Part shown: positions 1-7,733 of the stretch, in pieces
How the letters are laid out: each line of letters starts with the position of its first letter
Numbering within the stretch: position 1 is the first letter of the stretch
Assembly: GCA_012031335.1 (NCBI GenBank)
Contig: JAAUTT010000111.1
Span: 1-9,410 of the forward strand
Direction: 5' to 3'
From: Bacteroidales bacterium
GTDB taxonomy: Bacteria; Bacteroidota; Bacteroidia; Bacteroidales; JAAUTT01
Length of the DNA: 9,410 nt
The notes under the pieces: model-generated
What the model was told of the DNA's origin: nothing
Database searches by the model: none
What the model saw: only the letters and a program-made list of their open reading frames with translations
Translations under genes and position numbers: made by a program

Positions 1-395
1 GGGCTTCCCATATATCGGTTTTCTCTTTATAAATGGCATATTTTGATTTAACTTCAGCTGTTACATTTTTAAGACTGTCATAAATCTGAACATGAATACC
101 TTCCGGAAATTCGTAATATGATTCTTTTGTATTGGAAAAACTAAGAACCAGCTTGGAGTTAACTTTTGCCTTTAAAAGTGATGAATCGTAATATAGAATT
201 TCTGAATTTACGACGGTAGCGTCCGGAACTTTCTCGGGATCGCTCAGTGCCTGAACTACTTCCAGATCATTTTCGCAGGAAACTGAAAATATCCCTGTAA
301 AAATTATCAAACCTGAAACAGCAAACCCTGTAATAAGAATTTTTAACTTCCTGAGAATGGAAGAAAAAGATATTCTTATTTTTTCTTTTAGTCAT
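1..395 (-). CDS. lptC: LptC, LPS export periplasmic protein (partial, one frame break)
   Basis: LptC is the membrane-anchored periplasmic part of the Lpt bridge that carries lipopolysaccharide from the LptBFG transporter to LptA. After the N-terminal region the protein reads SCENDLEVVQALSDPEK, then VNSEILYYDS and a beta-rich stretch with YYEFPEGIHVQIYD, which matches the Bacteroidota LptC/YrbK pattern. The only ATG (395-393) is one frame off. Shortening the six-T run at 379-384 (A-run on the coding strand) by one base joins MTKRKIRISF to a hydrophobic segment ending in FSVSC, a plausible membrane anchor or lipoprotein signal with Cys about residue 40. The ATG lies 11 nt after the stop of the outer-membrane barrel gene, so the two are probably co-transcribed. 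The 3' end lies outside the window. Family identity is from remembered patterns; the frame break is directly visible. Confidence 0.75.
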
Positions 396-406
396 ATTTC
401 TCTGTT

Positions 407-1693
407 TTAATCAAACTTGATTTTATTAAACCAATAATCGTACAAAGAAATACTCAAATTAACAATATGATAATTTTCCTGGAGCAGGTTATAATCGGTG
501 GTGCCTCTTTTTCCGTATTGGTAGGACAATTGTATGGACGATCTGGTGCGGCGGAATGGAAACTTTAGTCCGAAAGTTACTCCATAATCCTGAATTTGCT
601 GACCATTTACCTTTAAATAGGTATCGTTCATGTAGAATCCTGCTCTTATTCCCACTCTTTTCCAGTAACTGCGGATGGCTTTTTCGTCTGGTGTATACTG
701 CAGACCAAAATTCAGGTATCGGGTATCTACCAGTGTGTCGAATCTATTAAAAGAATGATAATCCGACCATTTCTGGGTAGAATAATCCGCAGCAAAAATA
801 AGTTTGTTTTTATAATTAAGTGATATTCCAGCACCGTACAAAAGAGGCAGATGCTCTTCAACTTTTCTTTCATTATAAAAATCAATGGTGTCTATTGAAG
901 TTCTTTCACCATAAATACTCCCGGTGAAAGGATTAATAAAAGTATCAACTGAACTGTAGGTGTTGGTAATCAAAAGAGAATTACGGGTAATCAGGCGGCT
1001 TTTGTTTTCAAGAATTCCTCCCAGTACAACGCTAAAATCATCTGATAGCTTTATATTATACTGAAAGCCAAAAGCCAGGCTTGTACTACGGACAGATTGT
1101 TGTTGAAATCTTTCCGTTGGAAAAACAGGAACTCTTGTTTCGTCTTCGTTCATGTAACTATGACTCTGTTCCAGTGAGCCAAACAGAACGTTTAAATTTA
1201 CCCCGACAGATAAGTTTTTAATCCGGAATCCATTCCCAACAAAAAACTTGTTCAACCCACCTGATCCTTTGTAATTATATACAAACAAGGAATTATAATT
1301 TACAAGATCGTAACCCATCCGGGAATAAGGAACAATTCCAATTGCGCTGTTCCACCAGCGGGTAACAGGAAAACCAAAAACGATATGTCCCAAGGAAGCA
1401 TTAACATCCGTACCCGAACCACTTTTCGACTTATAATCGGTTACCTGCGAGAAGAGACCAAAATCGAAAAGAAATGAAAGTGAATCTTGTGTTGTATAAG
1501 ATGCTGGATTTAGATAATTCAGAGAATTCGGCAGCCGAAGTCCTATACCTGTGCCCCCCATACCTTTATTACTGACTAATCCCTGACTGGAGAGATCACC
1601 TAAACCATAACGGGAATAAGGGGAATAGGTATTCGTTTGACTAAAAGCGGCAACGCTTAAGAACGAAAATAAGAAAAAAGCTATTTTATGCAT
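407..1693 (-). CDS. Outer membrane beta-barrel protein, CoaX/LptC-linked, function unknown
   Basis: This intact 428-aa protein begins with a clear signal peptide (MHKIAFFLFSFLSVAAFSQ, cleavage probably after about residue 18-19). Next comes a glycine-rich N-terminal motif (YSPYSRYGLGDL, then KGMGGTGIGLR and LNPASY at about residues 23-66) typical of Bacteroidota FadL/OmpP1- or PorV-like barrels. The rest alternates polar and aromatic residues in many amphipathic strands (for example LSVGVNLNVLFG, LNFGLQYTP, SIQLSYQYG), as expected for an outer-membrane beta-barrel. The start overlaps the coaX stop by 8 nt (shared ATGCATAA), suggesting translational coupling, and lptC follows after 11 nt. Relatives are often annotated loosely as hydrocarbon or fatty-acid transporters. 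The substrate is unknown; position beside lptC only hints at an envelope role. Confidence 0.8.
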   Translation of the reverse strand: MHKIAFFLFSFLSVAAFSQTNTYSPYSRYGLGDLSSQGLVSNKGMGGTGIGLRLPNSLNYLNPASYTTQDSLSFLFDFGLFSQVTDYKSKSGSGTDVNASLGHIVFGFPVTRWWNSAIGIVPYSRMGYDLVNYNSLFVYNYKGSGGLNKFFVGNGFRIKNLSVGVNLNVLFGSLEQSHSYMNEDETRVPVFPTERFQQQSVRSTSLAFGFQYNIKLSDDFSVVLGGILENKSRLITRNSLLITNTYSSVDTFINPFTGSIYGERTSIDTIDFYNERKVEEHLPLLYGAGISLNYKNKLIFAADYSTQKWSDYHSFNRFDTLVDTRYLNFGLQYTPDEKAIRSYWKRVGIRAGFYMNDTYLKVNGQQIQDYGVTFGLKFPFRRTRSSIQLSYQYGKRGTTDYNLLQENYHIVNLSISLYDYWFNKIKFD

Positions 1694-2411
1694 TAAAATT
1701 CAGAATTCTGTTTAAACCAATTAGTACTAAATTTGAGACCACAAATATGGTATTTTTTACTTTATTATCAAAGAATTTCGCATCGCCTCCGGTAACCAGT
1801 GTCAGCAAGTCGGGATATTGATTTTTTAGCGCATCAATATAGCTATCCATTTCAAAAATAATGCTGTTTTGTACCCCACCGGTAATTGCTTCTTTCGTAT
1901 TTTGTCCAAGAAAGGGTGTATTATCTTCGGGGCCCAGCAATGGAAGTTTGCTTGTAAACTCATGAAGCGATCGAAAACGCATTGTAAGACCGGGTGAAAT
2001 ATTTCCACCCTTGTATTCTCCTTTTGAGTTTATAAAATCGAAAGTAATGGCACTCCCGGCGTCAATAACCAAAATGTTTTTCGATGGATAAAGATAATTG
2101 GCTCCAATAACAGCAGCCAGCCTGTCCTTACCCAACGTTTGGGGTGTTTGGTAGTGATTCTTAATGGGTACATGCGTTTGGTAGTCGAGTATGATCAATT
2201 TCTGAAGTCGACTTTGGAGAAGCTTGATCAACTTCTCATCCCTCACCCTTACACTGCTTACTATACCTTTTTTTATACCCGGAAACTGAAGAAAAAGTTC
2301 CGTTATTTCGGCTGCTCCATACTCAGTAAATACTGATGAATAAACAACTTCATCATCTCTGAAGATGCAAACCTTAATAAACGAATTTCCTATGTCGATA
2401 CAGATGTTCAT
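1686..2411 (-). CDS. coaX: Type III pantothenate kinase CoaX
   Basis: This enzyme phosphorylates pantothenate with ATP, the first step of coenzyme A synthesis, in the cytoplasm. Family motifs occur in order: DIGNS (residues 6-10, phosphate binding), GKDR (94-97, pantothenate site with the catalytic Asp), DAGSAITFD (117-125), GGNISPG (135-141) and TGGDA (207-211). At 241 aa the length is normal for type III kinases. An in-frame extension reaches 2465, but I chose the ATG at 2411: it places the phosphate-binding strand MNICIDIGNS at the N-terminus as in the family, and the extension overlaps a candidate promoter. Ser119 replaces the more usual Thr of DAGTA, a conservative change. It is the first gene of a coaX - barrel - lptC unit. 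Confidence 0.93.
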   Translation of the reverse strand: MNICIDIGNSFIKVCIFRDDEVVYSSVFTEYGAAEITELFLQFPGIKKGIVSSVRVRDEKLIKLLQSRLQKLIILDYQTHVPIKNHYQTPQTLGKDRLAAVIGANYLYPSKNILVIDAGSAITFDFINSKGEYKGGNISPGLTMRFRSLHEFTSKLPLLGPEDNTPFLGQNTKEAITGGVQNSIIFEMDSYIDALKNQYPDLLTLVTGGDAKFFDNKVKNTIFVVSNLVLIGLNRILNFNA

Positions 2412-2441
2412 ATTGATGCCGGGTTCACTAACAATTACCTG

Positions 2442-2449
2442 CAAAAGTA
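2442..2449 (-). promoter_or_regulatory. Candidate Bacteroidota promoter -7 element for coaX
   Basis: On the minus strand TACTTTTG matches the Bacteroidota -7 consensus TAnnTTTG exactly. It lies about 30 nt upstream of the chosen coaX ATG, which would give a leader of roughly 25 nt. No good TTTG -33 element is seen at the usual spacing, so this rests on the -7 match and its position. Confidence 0.45.
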
Positions 2450-2560
2450 TAAAAGCCTTACACACCCGCGATAAAAGAACGAAATATAATGGTTAATAAT
2501 ATGGAACCAGTCATTTTTTTGAATTTTTAAGAATTTTAATGAAACCGGTTATGTATGAAA

Positions 2561-3558
2561 CTATATTTGTTGTTTTGAAATTATATTATTGTTTTCGAAC
2601 CAGCAAATAGCGGCAGCAATGGAATCACTTACAGGCGTTTGTGGCATTTCAAGTTCCTTTACTGCTTTATTTCCCGAATAGTAAAGCTTGAGGCATAAAA
2701 GTCTGGCATTGGTATAATTTAACATAGCCGGACGTTTCGAAATTTTCTCAAAGAGAGAACCGAATATTCCCATTGTTAAAATCAGAAATTTAGGAAGCAG
2801 GATTTTTGTTTGAGCTTTTTCCCTGATGATGGATAAAGTTTCAAAAAACTCCCAATAGCTTAAATTCTCGTTTGCCAAAAGATAGCTATTCTCCGTTTTT
2901 ACCCATGGTGATGGCATTACAGACTGCCACAGCGGCATCTCGTACATCGACAAAACTTTTACCCCCAGGTGGGCAAAACTGAATTTTTTTATCGAGCCCC
3001 ATCAGAATAATTTTCCCTGAGCTGGGCTTTGAGTCATATGGGCCGATCATAAAAGCTGGGTTTACAATCACCACCGGAAGCTGCGATTTTTCAATTTCGC
3101 GCAAAACATGCTGCTGGGCAATGAACTTACTCATAATATACCCCGAGTTGAAATTGAAAAAGCTGAATTCAGACAATTCATTGGCAGGTTTTAACTTACT
3201 ACCATAACCAAATGTATTGGCGGTACTAACGTAAATCATTTACCAATTTTCAGGTTTTTTACAACCTCGAGTATTAATAGCGTGGCCTTTACATTTATTT
3301 CTTCGTAATGTTCAAAATTTGTAGGCCACTGGTCGGTTACGCAGCTGCATGAATAATGGCATCCTGACCTTCGGCGGCTTGGGCAAGATCCTCGTACTTA
3401 TTCAGACTGCCGAGAAACCGGTCATATTTTAAACCCTGCAATGCGGGAATTACGCTCAGATTACGGACGAAAATCCGCACCTCATTACCTCTTCGTATGA
3501 GTTCCCGTACAATGTTACCTCCAAGTAAGCCGGAAGCTCCTGTTACCAATATTTTCAT
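2561..3558 (-). CDS. NAD-dependent epimerase/dehydratase, broken by three frame breaks
   Basis: This is an extended short-chain dehydrogenase of the dihydroflavonol-reductase/HpnA-like type. The N-terminus MKILVTGASGLLGGNIVREL carries the NAD(P)-binding TGxxGxxG motif. The middle has VSTANTFG and YIMSK (the YxxxK catalytic pair), and the end has a YLLANENLSYWEFF segment and a KAVKELEMP tail, all typical of the subfamily. The reading frame is split into pieces 3558-3337, about 3340-3237 plus 3239-2886, and about 2900-2561. One missing base near 3340, one missing base in the T-run at 3239-3241 and one extra base in the T-run at 2896-2900 restore a continuous 332-aa protein, which is normal length. 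The ATG lies 12 nt after the SDR gene stop, so it is the last gene of the four-gene operon. The substrate is unknown; the family acts on sugars, flavonoids, sterols and lipid-linked groups. Assembly error is more likely than a pseudogene. Confidence 0.8.
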
Positions 3559-3570
3559 AAAGTCAGATAT

Positions 3571-4383
3571 TTAAGCAGCTTTTGGTTTAGTTTTTACAAT
3601 TTCCCGCTGGATCACATTTCCAAGAATACGAAGACGCAGCGTTTCGGGAAAAAGTCTCATCAACCAATGATTAAAGTTGTTAAAAAAACCCGGAATTACA
3701 ACCTTCTTGTTTTCGGCAACTGCCTTTAAGGCTATTCTGGAAATGGCGCCAGCAGTAAGAAGTCCCATTCGGCCAAAGATACCCTGTTTCATAATACGTG
3801 CAATCACATCGGGATTGGTAAGTATTGGGCCGGGATTGAGCACACTCACCTTTACCGAAGTACCTTTCAGCTCTTCCGATAAACCTCTGGAAAATGAATA
3901 TATGAAAGCCTTAGAAGCCGGATATATTGTTTTGTATGGTATCGGACTAAATGCTGCCATACTCGAAACATTCAGTATATAGGCATGAGGGTGCGATTTT
4001 AGTTCTTCCAGCATCAGGCGGGTTAAAAGAGACGTGGCCCTTACATTTAGCTGAATTATTGCATCGAGATAGGCCACCGAAGCCTCCTGAAAAGGTACCG
4101 TACCACCCATTCCGGCGTTATTGATTAAAAAATTAACCTGATATTGTTCCAGCACCTCCTTAGCCAGGGAATAAATAAAACCGATATCGGTAAGATCTCC
4201 TTCATAAGCGGTGGCTTCAATCTTGAAGTTAACTTTCAGCTGTTCGCAGAACTCCCTTAAATTCCGACCCGGGAGGGCAACAAGTATCAGATTCATATTC
4301 TGTTTTGCACATTCAATAGCCAGTTCCCGTCCAAGACCTGAGCTGGCACCGGTTATAAAAGTGTATTTGAATTTTGTTTTCAT
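3571..4383 (-). CDS. Short-chain dehydrogenase/reductase (SDR), substrate unknown
   Basis: This intact 270-aa classical SDR has a Rossmann fold. It shows the cofactor motif TGASSGLG (11-18), GDL with Asp63, NNAG (88-91), and the tetrad Asn113, Ser141, Tyr154 and Lys158 (YPASK), followed by NPGP (183-186). The C-terminal part (GFFNNFNHWLMRLFPETLRL) is amphipathic and hydrophobic. This resembles the DltE/YqjQ and 17-beta-HSD12/ketoacyl-reductase-like branch, whose tail often associates with membranes. It lies 14 nt after the DUF2062 gene and 12 nt before the epimerase gene, so it is very probably co-transcribed with both. A lipid carbonyl or hydroxyl substrate is inferred from the neighbours and is not shown by the sequence. 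Confidence 0.88.
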   Translation of the reverse strand: MKTKFKYTFITGASSGLGRELAIECAKQNMNLILVALPGRNLREFCEQLKVNFKIEATAYEGDLTDIGFIYSLAKEVLEQYQVNFLINNAGMGGTVPFQEASVAYLDAIIQLNVRATSLLTRLMLEELKSHPHAYILNVSSMAAFSPIPYKTIYPASKAFIYSFSRGLSEELKGTSVKVSVLNPGPILTNPDVIARIMKQGIFGRMGLLTAGAISRIALKAVAENKKVVIPGFFNNFNHWLMRLFPETLRLRILGNVIQREIVKTKPKAA

Positions 4384-4397
4384 TTTTAATGGTTTTA

Positions 4398-4832
4398 TTA
4401 GGCGGACCTTACTCGTCCCTTTTTCAAAATTGAAATGCTGAAATAATAGGCGAATACTGCCATTGGTAGTCCGAGAATAAGGCCACCTGTAAGCAATGCA
4501 AAGAGAACCCCCGGAGTACCCAGAAATAAGGTGAATATATCGCCTATCCTAAGTTGTTGGGGTATTTCAATATTGATATGGGTGCGGGTAACAAATTTCC
4601 CCATAAAAAAGGCGGCACTGTAAAAGGCTGGAGCTGTGAGAATATTAATATGGTATACTCCAATTACAGAAGCTATTCTGTTCCATTTCAAGAAAGAAGT
4701 TAAGCCAATGGCGATAAATACTTTTGTTCCGATAAAGGGAGTGGTTCCCAGAAAAACTCCAAGAGCATATCCCTTCGATATCTTTTCGGGTGATTCTTTT
4801 ATCTGCAAAAGCCTTGATTTTATATTCTGCAT
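4398..4832 (-). CDS. DUF2062 membrane protein
   Basis: This 144-aa protein matches the DUF2062 pattern. A short basic N-terminus is followed by SPEKISKGYALGVFLGTTPF, a second hydrophobic stretch (KVFIAIGLTSFLKWNRIAS), an INILTAPAFYSAAFFMGK segment and a final hydrophobic helix pair (LFALLTGGLILGLPMAVFAYYF) ending in basic residues. Three to four membrane segments are expected. The molecular role of DUF2062 is not established; it occurs alone and attached to glycosyltransferases. I chose the ATG at 4832 over the in-frame TTG at 4835. It starts 15 nt after the START-like gene and ends 14 nt before the SDR gene. Confidence 0.85.
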   Translation of the reverse strand: MQNIKSRLLQIKESPEKISKGYALGVFLGTTPFIGTKVFIAIGLTSFLKWNRIASVIGVYHINILTAPAFYSAAFFMGKFVTRTHINIEIPQQLRIGDIFTLFLGTPGVLFALLTGGLILGLPMAVFAYYFSISILKKGRVRSA

Positions 4833-4847
4833 CAACTCATCTTCATT

Positions 4848-5481
4848 TTATTTTTGTGCAGCAATATTCCTGAAAGCATCCATTGTATTTACAAGGTTGC
4901 TCTGTATGATGGGATCAGTAATCCAACGGGGAAATTTTGGAGGCTGTCCCGACATAATGGTATATGAAACTTTGCAGGTATTACTTGAGGAAGTAGTTAT
5001 TACCCAGCTTCCCAGTAAATGGTCAATTCTGGTAATGCCATCTTTTGCAGGAATATAATCGGGGATGCCTTTCATCTGAACATGGAATACTTTTTCGGAT
5101 GAGGTTTGAAGTAATTCATATTTAACAATACAATCCTGATTGCTTAACGGCCAGGGTATATCGTATTGAATATATGAGTACCAATGAGAATCCGAGGGCT
5201 TTTCCATCAGATTAAACTTGTTAACTCCCTTCATCCATTTTAAGGCTAGTGTTTCGTTCTTTAGTAAATTCAATACCCTTTCAGGAGTTGTTTGTACATA
5301 AAATTCTGCTTTGAGTTCTCTCACCTGCAATTTTATTAGGCATCAAAACCCAGCGGTAATACAAATTAATGTTCAGCTCTTTTTTAATGAAGGTATATTG
5401 ATCGGTACTGAGCTTTTCGGAAGTGGAATCCGGTTGATTTAACAGTATTAGTAAAAGTGAACTTAACATAAATGTTTTCAT
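4848..5481 (-). CDS. Secreted START-like (SRPBCC) lipid-binding protein, one frame break
   Basis: START/SRPBCC proteins form a helix-grip fold around a hydrophobic ligand, often a lipid or sterol. The C-terminal open part (5330-4848) reads FYVQTTPERVLNLLKN, then a LKWMKGVNKFNLMEK segment, YSYIQYDIPWPLSNQDCIVKY and HLLGSWVITTSS, the usual order for START-domain proteins of this phylum. The N-terminal part (5481 to about 5331) starts MKTFMLSSLLLILLN, a signal peptide, and continues to NLYYRWVLMPN. Removing one base from the T-run at 5331-5334 joins the two parts into a 210-aa protein. Alone, the C-terminal part would lack export and a proper start. It is the first gene of the four-gene operon. 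Family call fairly sure, ligand unknown. Confidence 0.75.
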
Positions 5482-5635
5482 AATGAATCGTTTTATTCTG
5501 ATATACTTCCAGGACAGTTCATCAGACGATCCCCCCTACTCCGTTGAAAAATAATTTTGGAATAACTCAAAGTATTTTATAACTGCCTACGATCGATAAA
5601 TTTGTATACTTTTGCCTCTCAATATTTCAATATAC
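5482..5635. other. Divergent intergenic region between the START-like operon and the RluA-family gene
   Basis: These 154 nt separate the two divergent transcription units. The right end holds the -7 match for the plus-strand gene. For the minus-strand operon I see only weak matches to TAnnTTTG (for example around 5567-5575), so its promoter is not assigned. A six-C run at 5531-5536 stands out in otherwise AT-rich sequence but has no clear meaning. Confidence 0.4.
5607..5614 (+). promoter_or_regulatory. Candidate -7 promoter element for the RluA-family gene
   Basis: TACTTTTG matches the Bacteroidota -7 consensus TAnnTTTG and lies 21 nt before the ATG at 5636. It also argues against a TTG start at 5602, which would sit upstream of this promoter. 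A convincing -33 TTTG at normal spacing is not visible. Confidence 0.45.
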
Positions 5636-6546
5636 ATGGGCTTTCAAAAAATAAGAAACATCAAACCACCGGGTTGGTTAAATCAATTCCCGAGGTAAAA
5701 GAACACATCGAACTTATGTCGTTTCTTATACAATCATTTCCGGAAAAAAGCAGAACAACCATAAAATCATTGTTGACTCATAAACAGGTTCTTGTAAATC
5801 AACAGGTAACTTCTCTCTATAATTATAAATTAAAACCGGGTGATCGGGTTGAATTATTTAAAGGAAAAGGATTGGCCAAGCATGACCTCGAAGGTATTAA
5901 AATAGTTCATGAGGATGATTTTATCATTGTAATTGAAAAGGCTTCAGGACTTTTATCGATCGCAACTTCGGGTGAGAAAGAAAAAACGGCATACCAGATG
6001 CTTAGCCGTTATGTAAAAATGAAGGATCCGTTAAATCTTATATTTATATTGCATCGTCTCGACCGGGAAACATCGGGCGTAATGATGTTTGCCCGCAACA
6101 AGGATGTACAGGCCACTTTACAATATAACTGGCGCGAAATGGTGGTTGAAAGAACCTATACAGCTGTTGTTGAAGGTCAAGTTGAGAAACAACAGGGAAT
6201 AATCAATTCGCGGCTCCTTGAAAGTAAAGCCATGAAAATTCATTCTACTAAAAAACAAGATGAAGGACAAGAGGCCATAACTCACTATAAGCTCGTTAAG
6301 CAATCCAAAGATTATGCATTGATGGAAATTTCGCTTGAAACAGGCCGCAAAAATCAAATCCGCGTCCACATGCAGGAAATGGGTAATCCGGTTGCCGGGG
6401 ACAAAAAATATGGCGCTCAAACAAATCCTTTACACCGTTTAGCCTTACATGCCAGTTTGCTGGTATTCCGGCATCCTGTTACAAAGGAGGTACTTCGTTT
6501 CGAGAGCCCGGCTCCTATAAGCTTTACGCATTTAGTTAACCGGTAG
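5636..6546 (+). CDS. RluA-family rRNA/tRNA pseudouridine synthase with S4 domain
   Basis: The enzyme isomerises uridine to pseudouridine in structured RNA. An N-terminal S4 RNA-binding region (FPEKSRTTIKSLLTHKQVLVN through LKPGDRVEL, about 5740-5860) precedes the catalytic domain. That domain has HRLDRETSG with the catalytic Asp at codon 6061-6063, then GRKNQIRVHM (about 6343-6372) and LHRLALHA, the standard RluA motif set. The start is uncertain. The frame extends up to 5602 without an ATG until 5716. The ATG at 5636 is one frame off, but one added A in the A-run at 5646-5651 would give MGFQKNKKHQTTGLVK and a 303-aa protein of normal length. A TTG at 5674 or the ATG at 5716 are alternatives. 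The target uridine cannot be predicted, so no symbol is given. Confidence 0.88.
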
Positions 6547-6585
6547 AATTAAATACCTTCAGGTCTTTTATTTTGCAAATCCTTC

Positions 6586-6593
6586 TATCTTTG
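6586..6593 (+). promoter_or_regulatory. Candidate -7 promoter element for trhO
   Basis: TATCTTTG fits TAnnTTTG and lies 18 nt before the trhO ATG. A TTTG at 6572-6575 is only 10 nt upstream, too close to be the standard -33 element. It suggests that trhO is transcribed separately from the gene before it. Confidence 0.4.
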
Positions 6594-6611
6594 CATTTTT
6601 AATGCATAAAA

Positions 6612-7673
6612 ATGCTTTTACATAACAGGATTAATAGAAAAGAACTGGAAACCAGACTTATGGAGGAGCCATTTAAACGATTAACCTTATCGTTTTATCG
6701 CTATTTCCGGTTAGAAGCTCCTAAAGAATTCCGGGATAACCTTTATCAGCAATGGTCGAAACTCGGTTGTTTCGGAAGAATTTACATTGCTCATGAGGGT
6801 ATAAACGCACAAATGAGCGTTCCTGAACATAGTAAAGAAGCATTTGTCAGTCACCTGTTTTCAATTAAGGAATTGAAGGATATTCCACTTAAATGGGCTG
6901 TAGACGATGATGGGAAATCTTTCTATAAACTTACAGTGAAGATTCGACCCAAGCTGGTTGCCGACGGATTGCCCGAGGGTTCGTTTGACATTACCAATGT
7001 TGGCAAACATCTTACTCCTTTGGAATTTCATGAAGCTATTGACGAACCTGGCACTTTGGTGGTAGATATGCGCAATCATTATGAAAGTGAAATTGGCCGT
7101 TTCGAAAAAGCTATTTGTGCTAATTCTGATACTTTTGGTGAGGGGATATTAAAAATTGCAGAAGTTCTTCAGGACCATAAAGATAAAAAAATAATGCTTT
7201 ATTGTACAGGCGGTATCCGATGCGAAAAAGCCAGTGCCTTTCTGCGCCATGTGGGTTTTAATAATGTAAACCAGCTTTATGGCGGTATTATTGAATATGC
7301 TTACGTTATCAGACATTTAAATTTGCCATCGAAGTTTGTTGGCCGTAATTTTGTTTTCGACCGCAGACTTGGAGAAGATATCACCGGGAGTGTGATTAGC
7401 CATTGCCATCAATGTGGTCAACCGGCTAACACACATGTCAACTGCGATAACCCCGATTGTCATTTGCTATTTATACAATGCGAAAGTTGTTCAATAAAAT
7501 ATTCGAAATGCTGTAGCGAAGAGTGCCGGAATATTGCTTGTTTACCGGAAAACGAAAGAAGGTTATTGAGAAAAACTAAGCAAGAGAAGTATGCTATGAG
7601 TAAAATATTCAGTAAAGGCAATCTTTTGAAAAAAAATCTGAAACCAATACCGTTAAGGGAAGAAAAAATTTAA
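6612..7673 (+). CDS. trhO: TrhO, tRNA U34 oxygen-dependent hydroxylase (rhodanese family)
   Basis: TrhO (YceA) hydroxylates uridine 34 of certain tRNAs using O2, the first step to 5-methoxy- or 5-oxyacetic-type wobble modifications that widen codon reading. The protein has 353 aa, close to the usual 350. An N-terminal domain carries FYRYFRL and GRIYIAHEGINAQ (about 28-67). A rhodanese domain follows, with LVVDMRNHYESEIG and the active-site loop YCTGGIRCEKA (Cys198, Cys204). A C-terminal cysteine-rich block (Cys265, 268, 278, 283, 290, 293, 300, 301, 305, 310) has the spacing seen in longer TrhO proteins and looks metal-binding. The ATG at 6612 is preferred; an ATG at 6602 hits a stop after seven codons. 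No frame problem is seen. Confidence 0.94.
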   Translation: MLLHNRINRKELETRLMEEPFKRLTLSFYRYFRLEAPKEFRDNLYQQWSKLGCFGRIYIAHEGINAQMSVPEHSKEAFVSHLFSIKELKDIPLKWAVDDDGKSFYKLTVKIRPKLVADGLPEGSFDITNVGKHLTPLEFHEAIDEPGTLVVDMRNHYESEIGRFEKAICANSDTFGEGILKIAEVLQDHKDKKIMLYCTGGIRCEKASAFLRHVGFNNVNQLYGGIIEYAYVIRHLNLPSKFVGRNFVFDRRLGEDITGSVISHCHQCGQPANTHVNCDNPDCHLLFIQCESCSIKYSKCCSEECRNIACLPENERRLLRKTKQEKYAMSKIFSKGNLLKKNLKPIPLREEKI

Positions 7674-7679
7674 AAATAA

Positions 7680-7706
7680 GCGCCGGTAACAGGAAATTAC
7701 CGGCGC
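7680..7706 (-). terminator. Intrinsic terminator between convergent trhO and yceI
   Basis: A perfect 10-bp inverted repeat, GCGCCGGTAA (7680-7689) and TTACCGGCGC (7697-7706), encloses a 7-nt loop. On the minus strand the hairpin is followed by a T-rich tract (CTTATTTTTAAATTTTT), so it fits best as the terminator of yceI. On the plus strand the tail lacks a T-run, so any stop of trhO transcription there would be weaker. It sits 7 nt after the trhO stop and 28 nt beyond the repaired yceI stop. Confidence 0.85.
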
Positions 7707-7733
7707 CCTTCAATTTAACCCTAAAATAAACAC

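Noticed and set aside
556..750. Plus-strand open frame inside the outer-membrane barrel gene
   Set aside because: Antisense shadow of a convincing beta-barrel gene, no family features.
2412..2465. N-terminal extension of CoaX from an upstream start
   Set aside because: Adds 18 residues ahead of the conserved MNICIDIGNS start and overlaps the candidate promoter.
2505..2555. Possible stem-loop (AACCGGTT region against ACTGGTT) after the epimerase gene as a terminator
   Set aside because: Pairing is interrupted, the loop is long and no clean T-run follows, so support is too weak.
4636..5058. Plus-strand 140-codon frame across the DUF2062 and START-like genes
   Set aside because: Crosses two well-supported opposite-strand genes and shows no recognisable domain.
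2561..5481. Assignment of the operon to ceramide or sterol synthesis
   Set aside because: Superfamily overlap only; no serine palmitoyltransferase, cyclase or Rieske partner is present in the window.
6118..6420. Minus-strand frame inside the RluA-family gene
   Set aside because: Shadow of the catalytic domain; no start context or family pattern.
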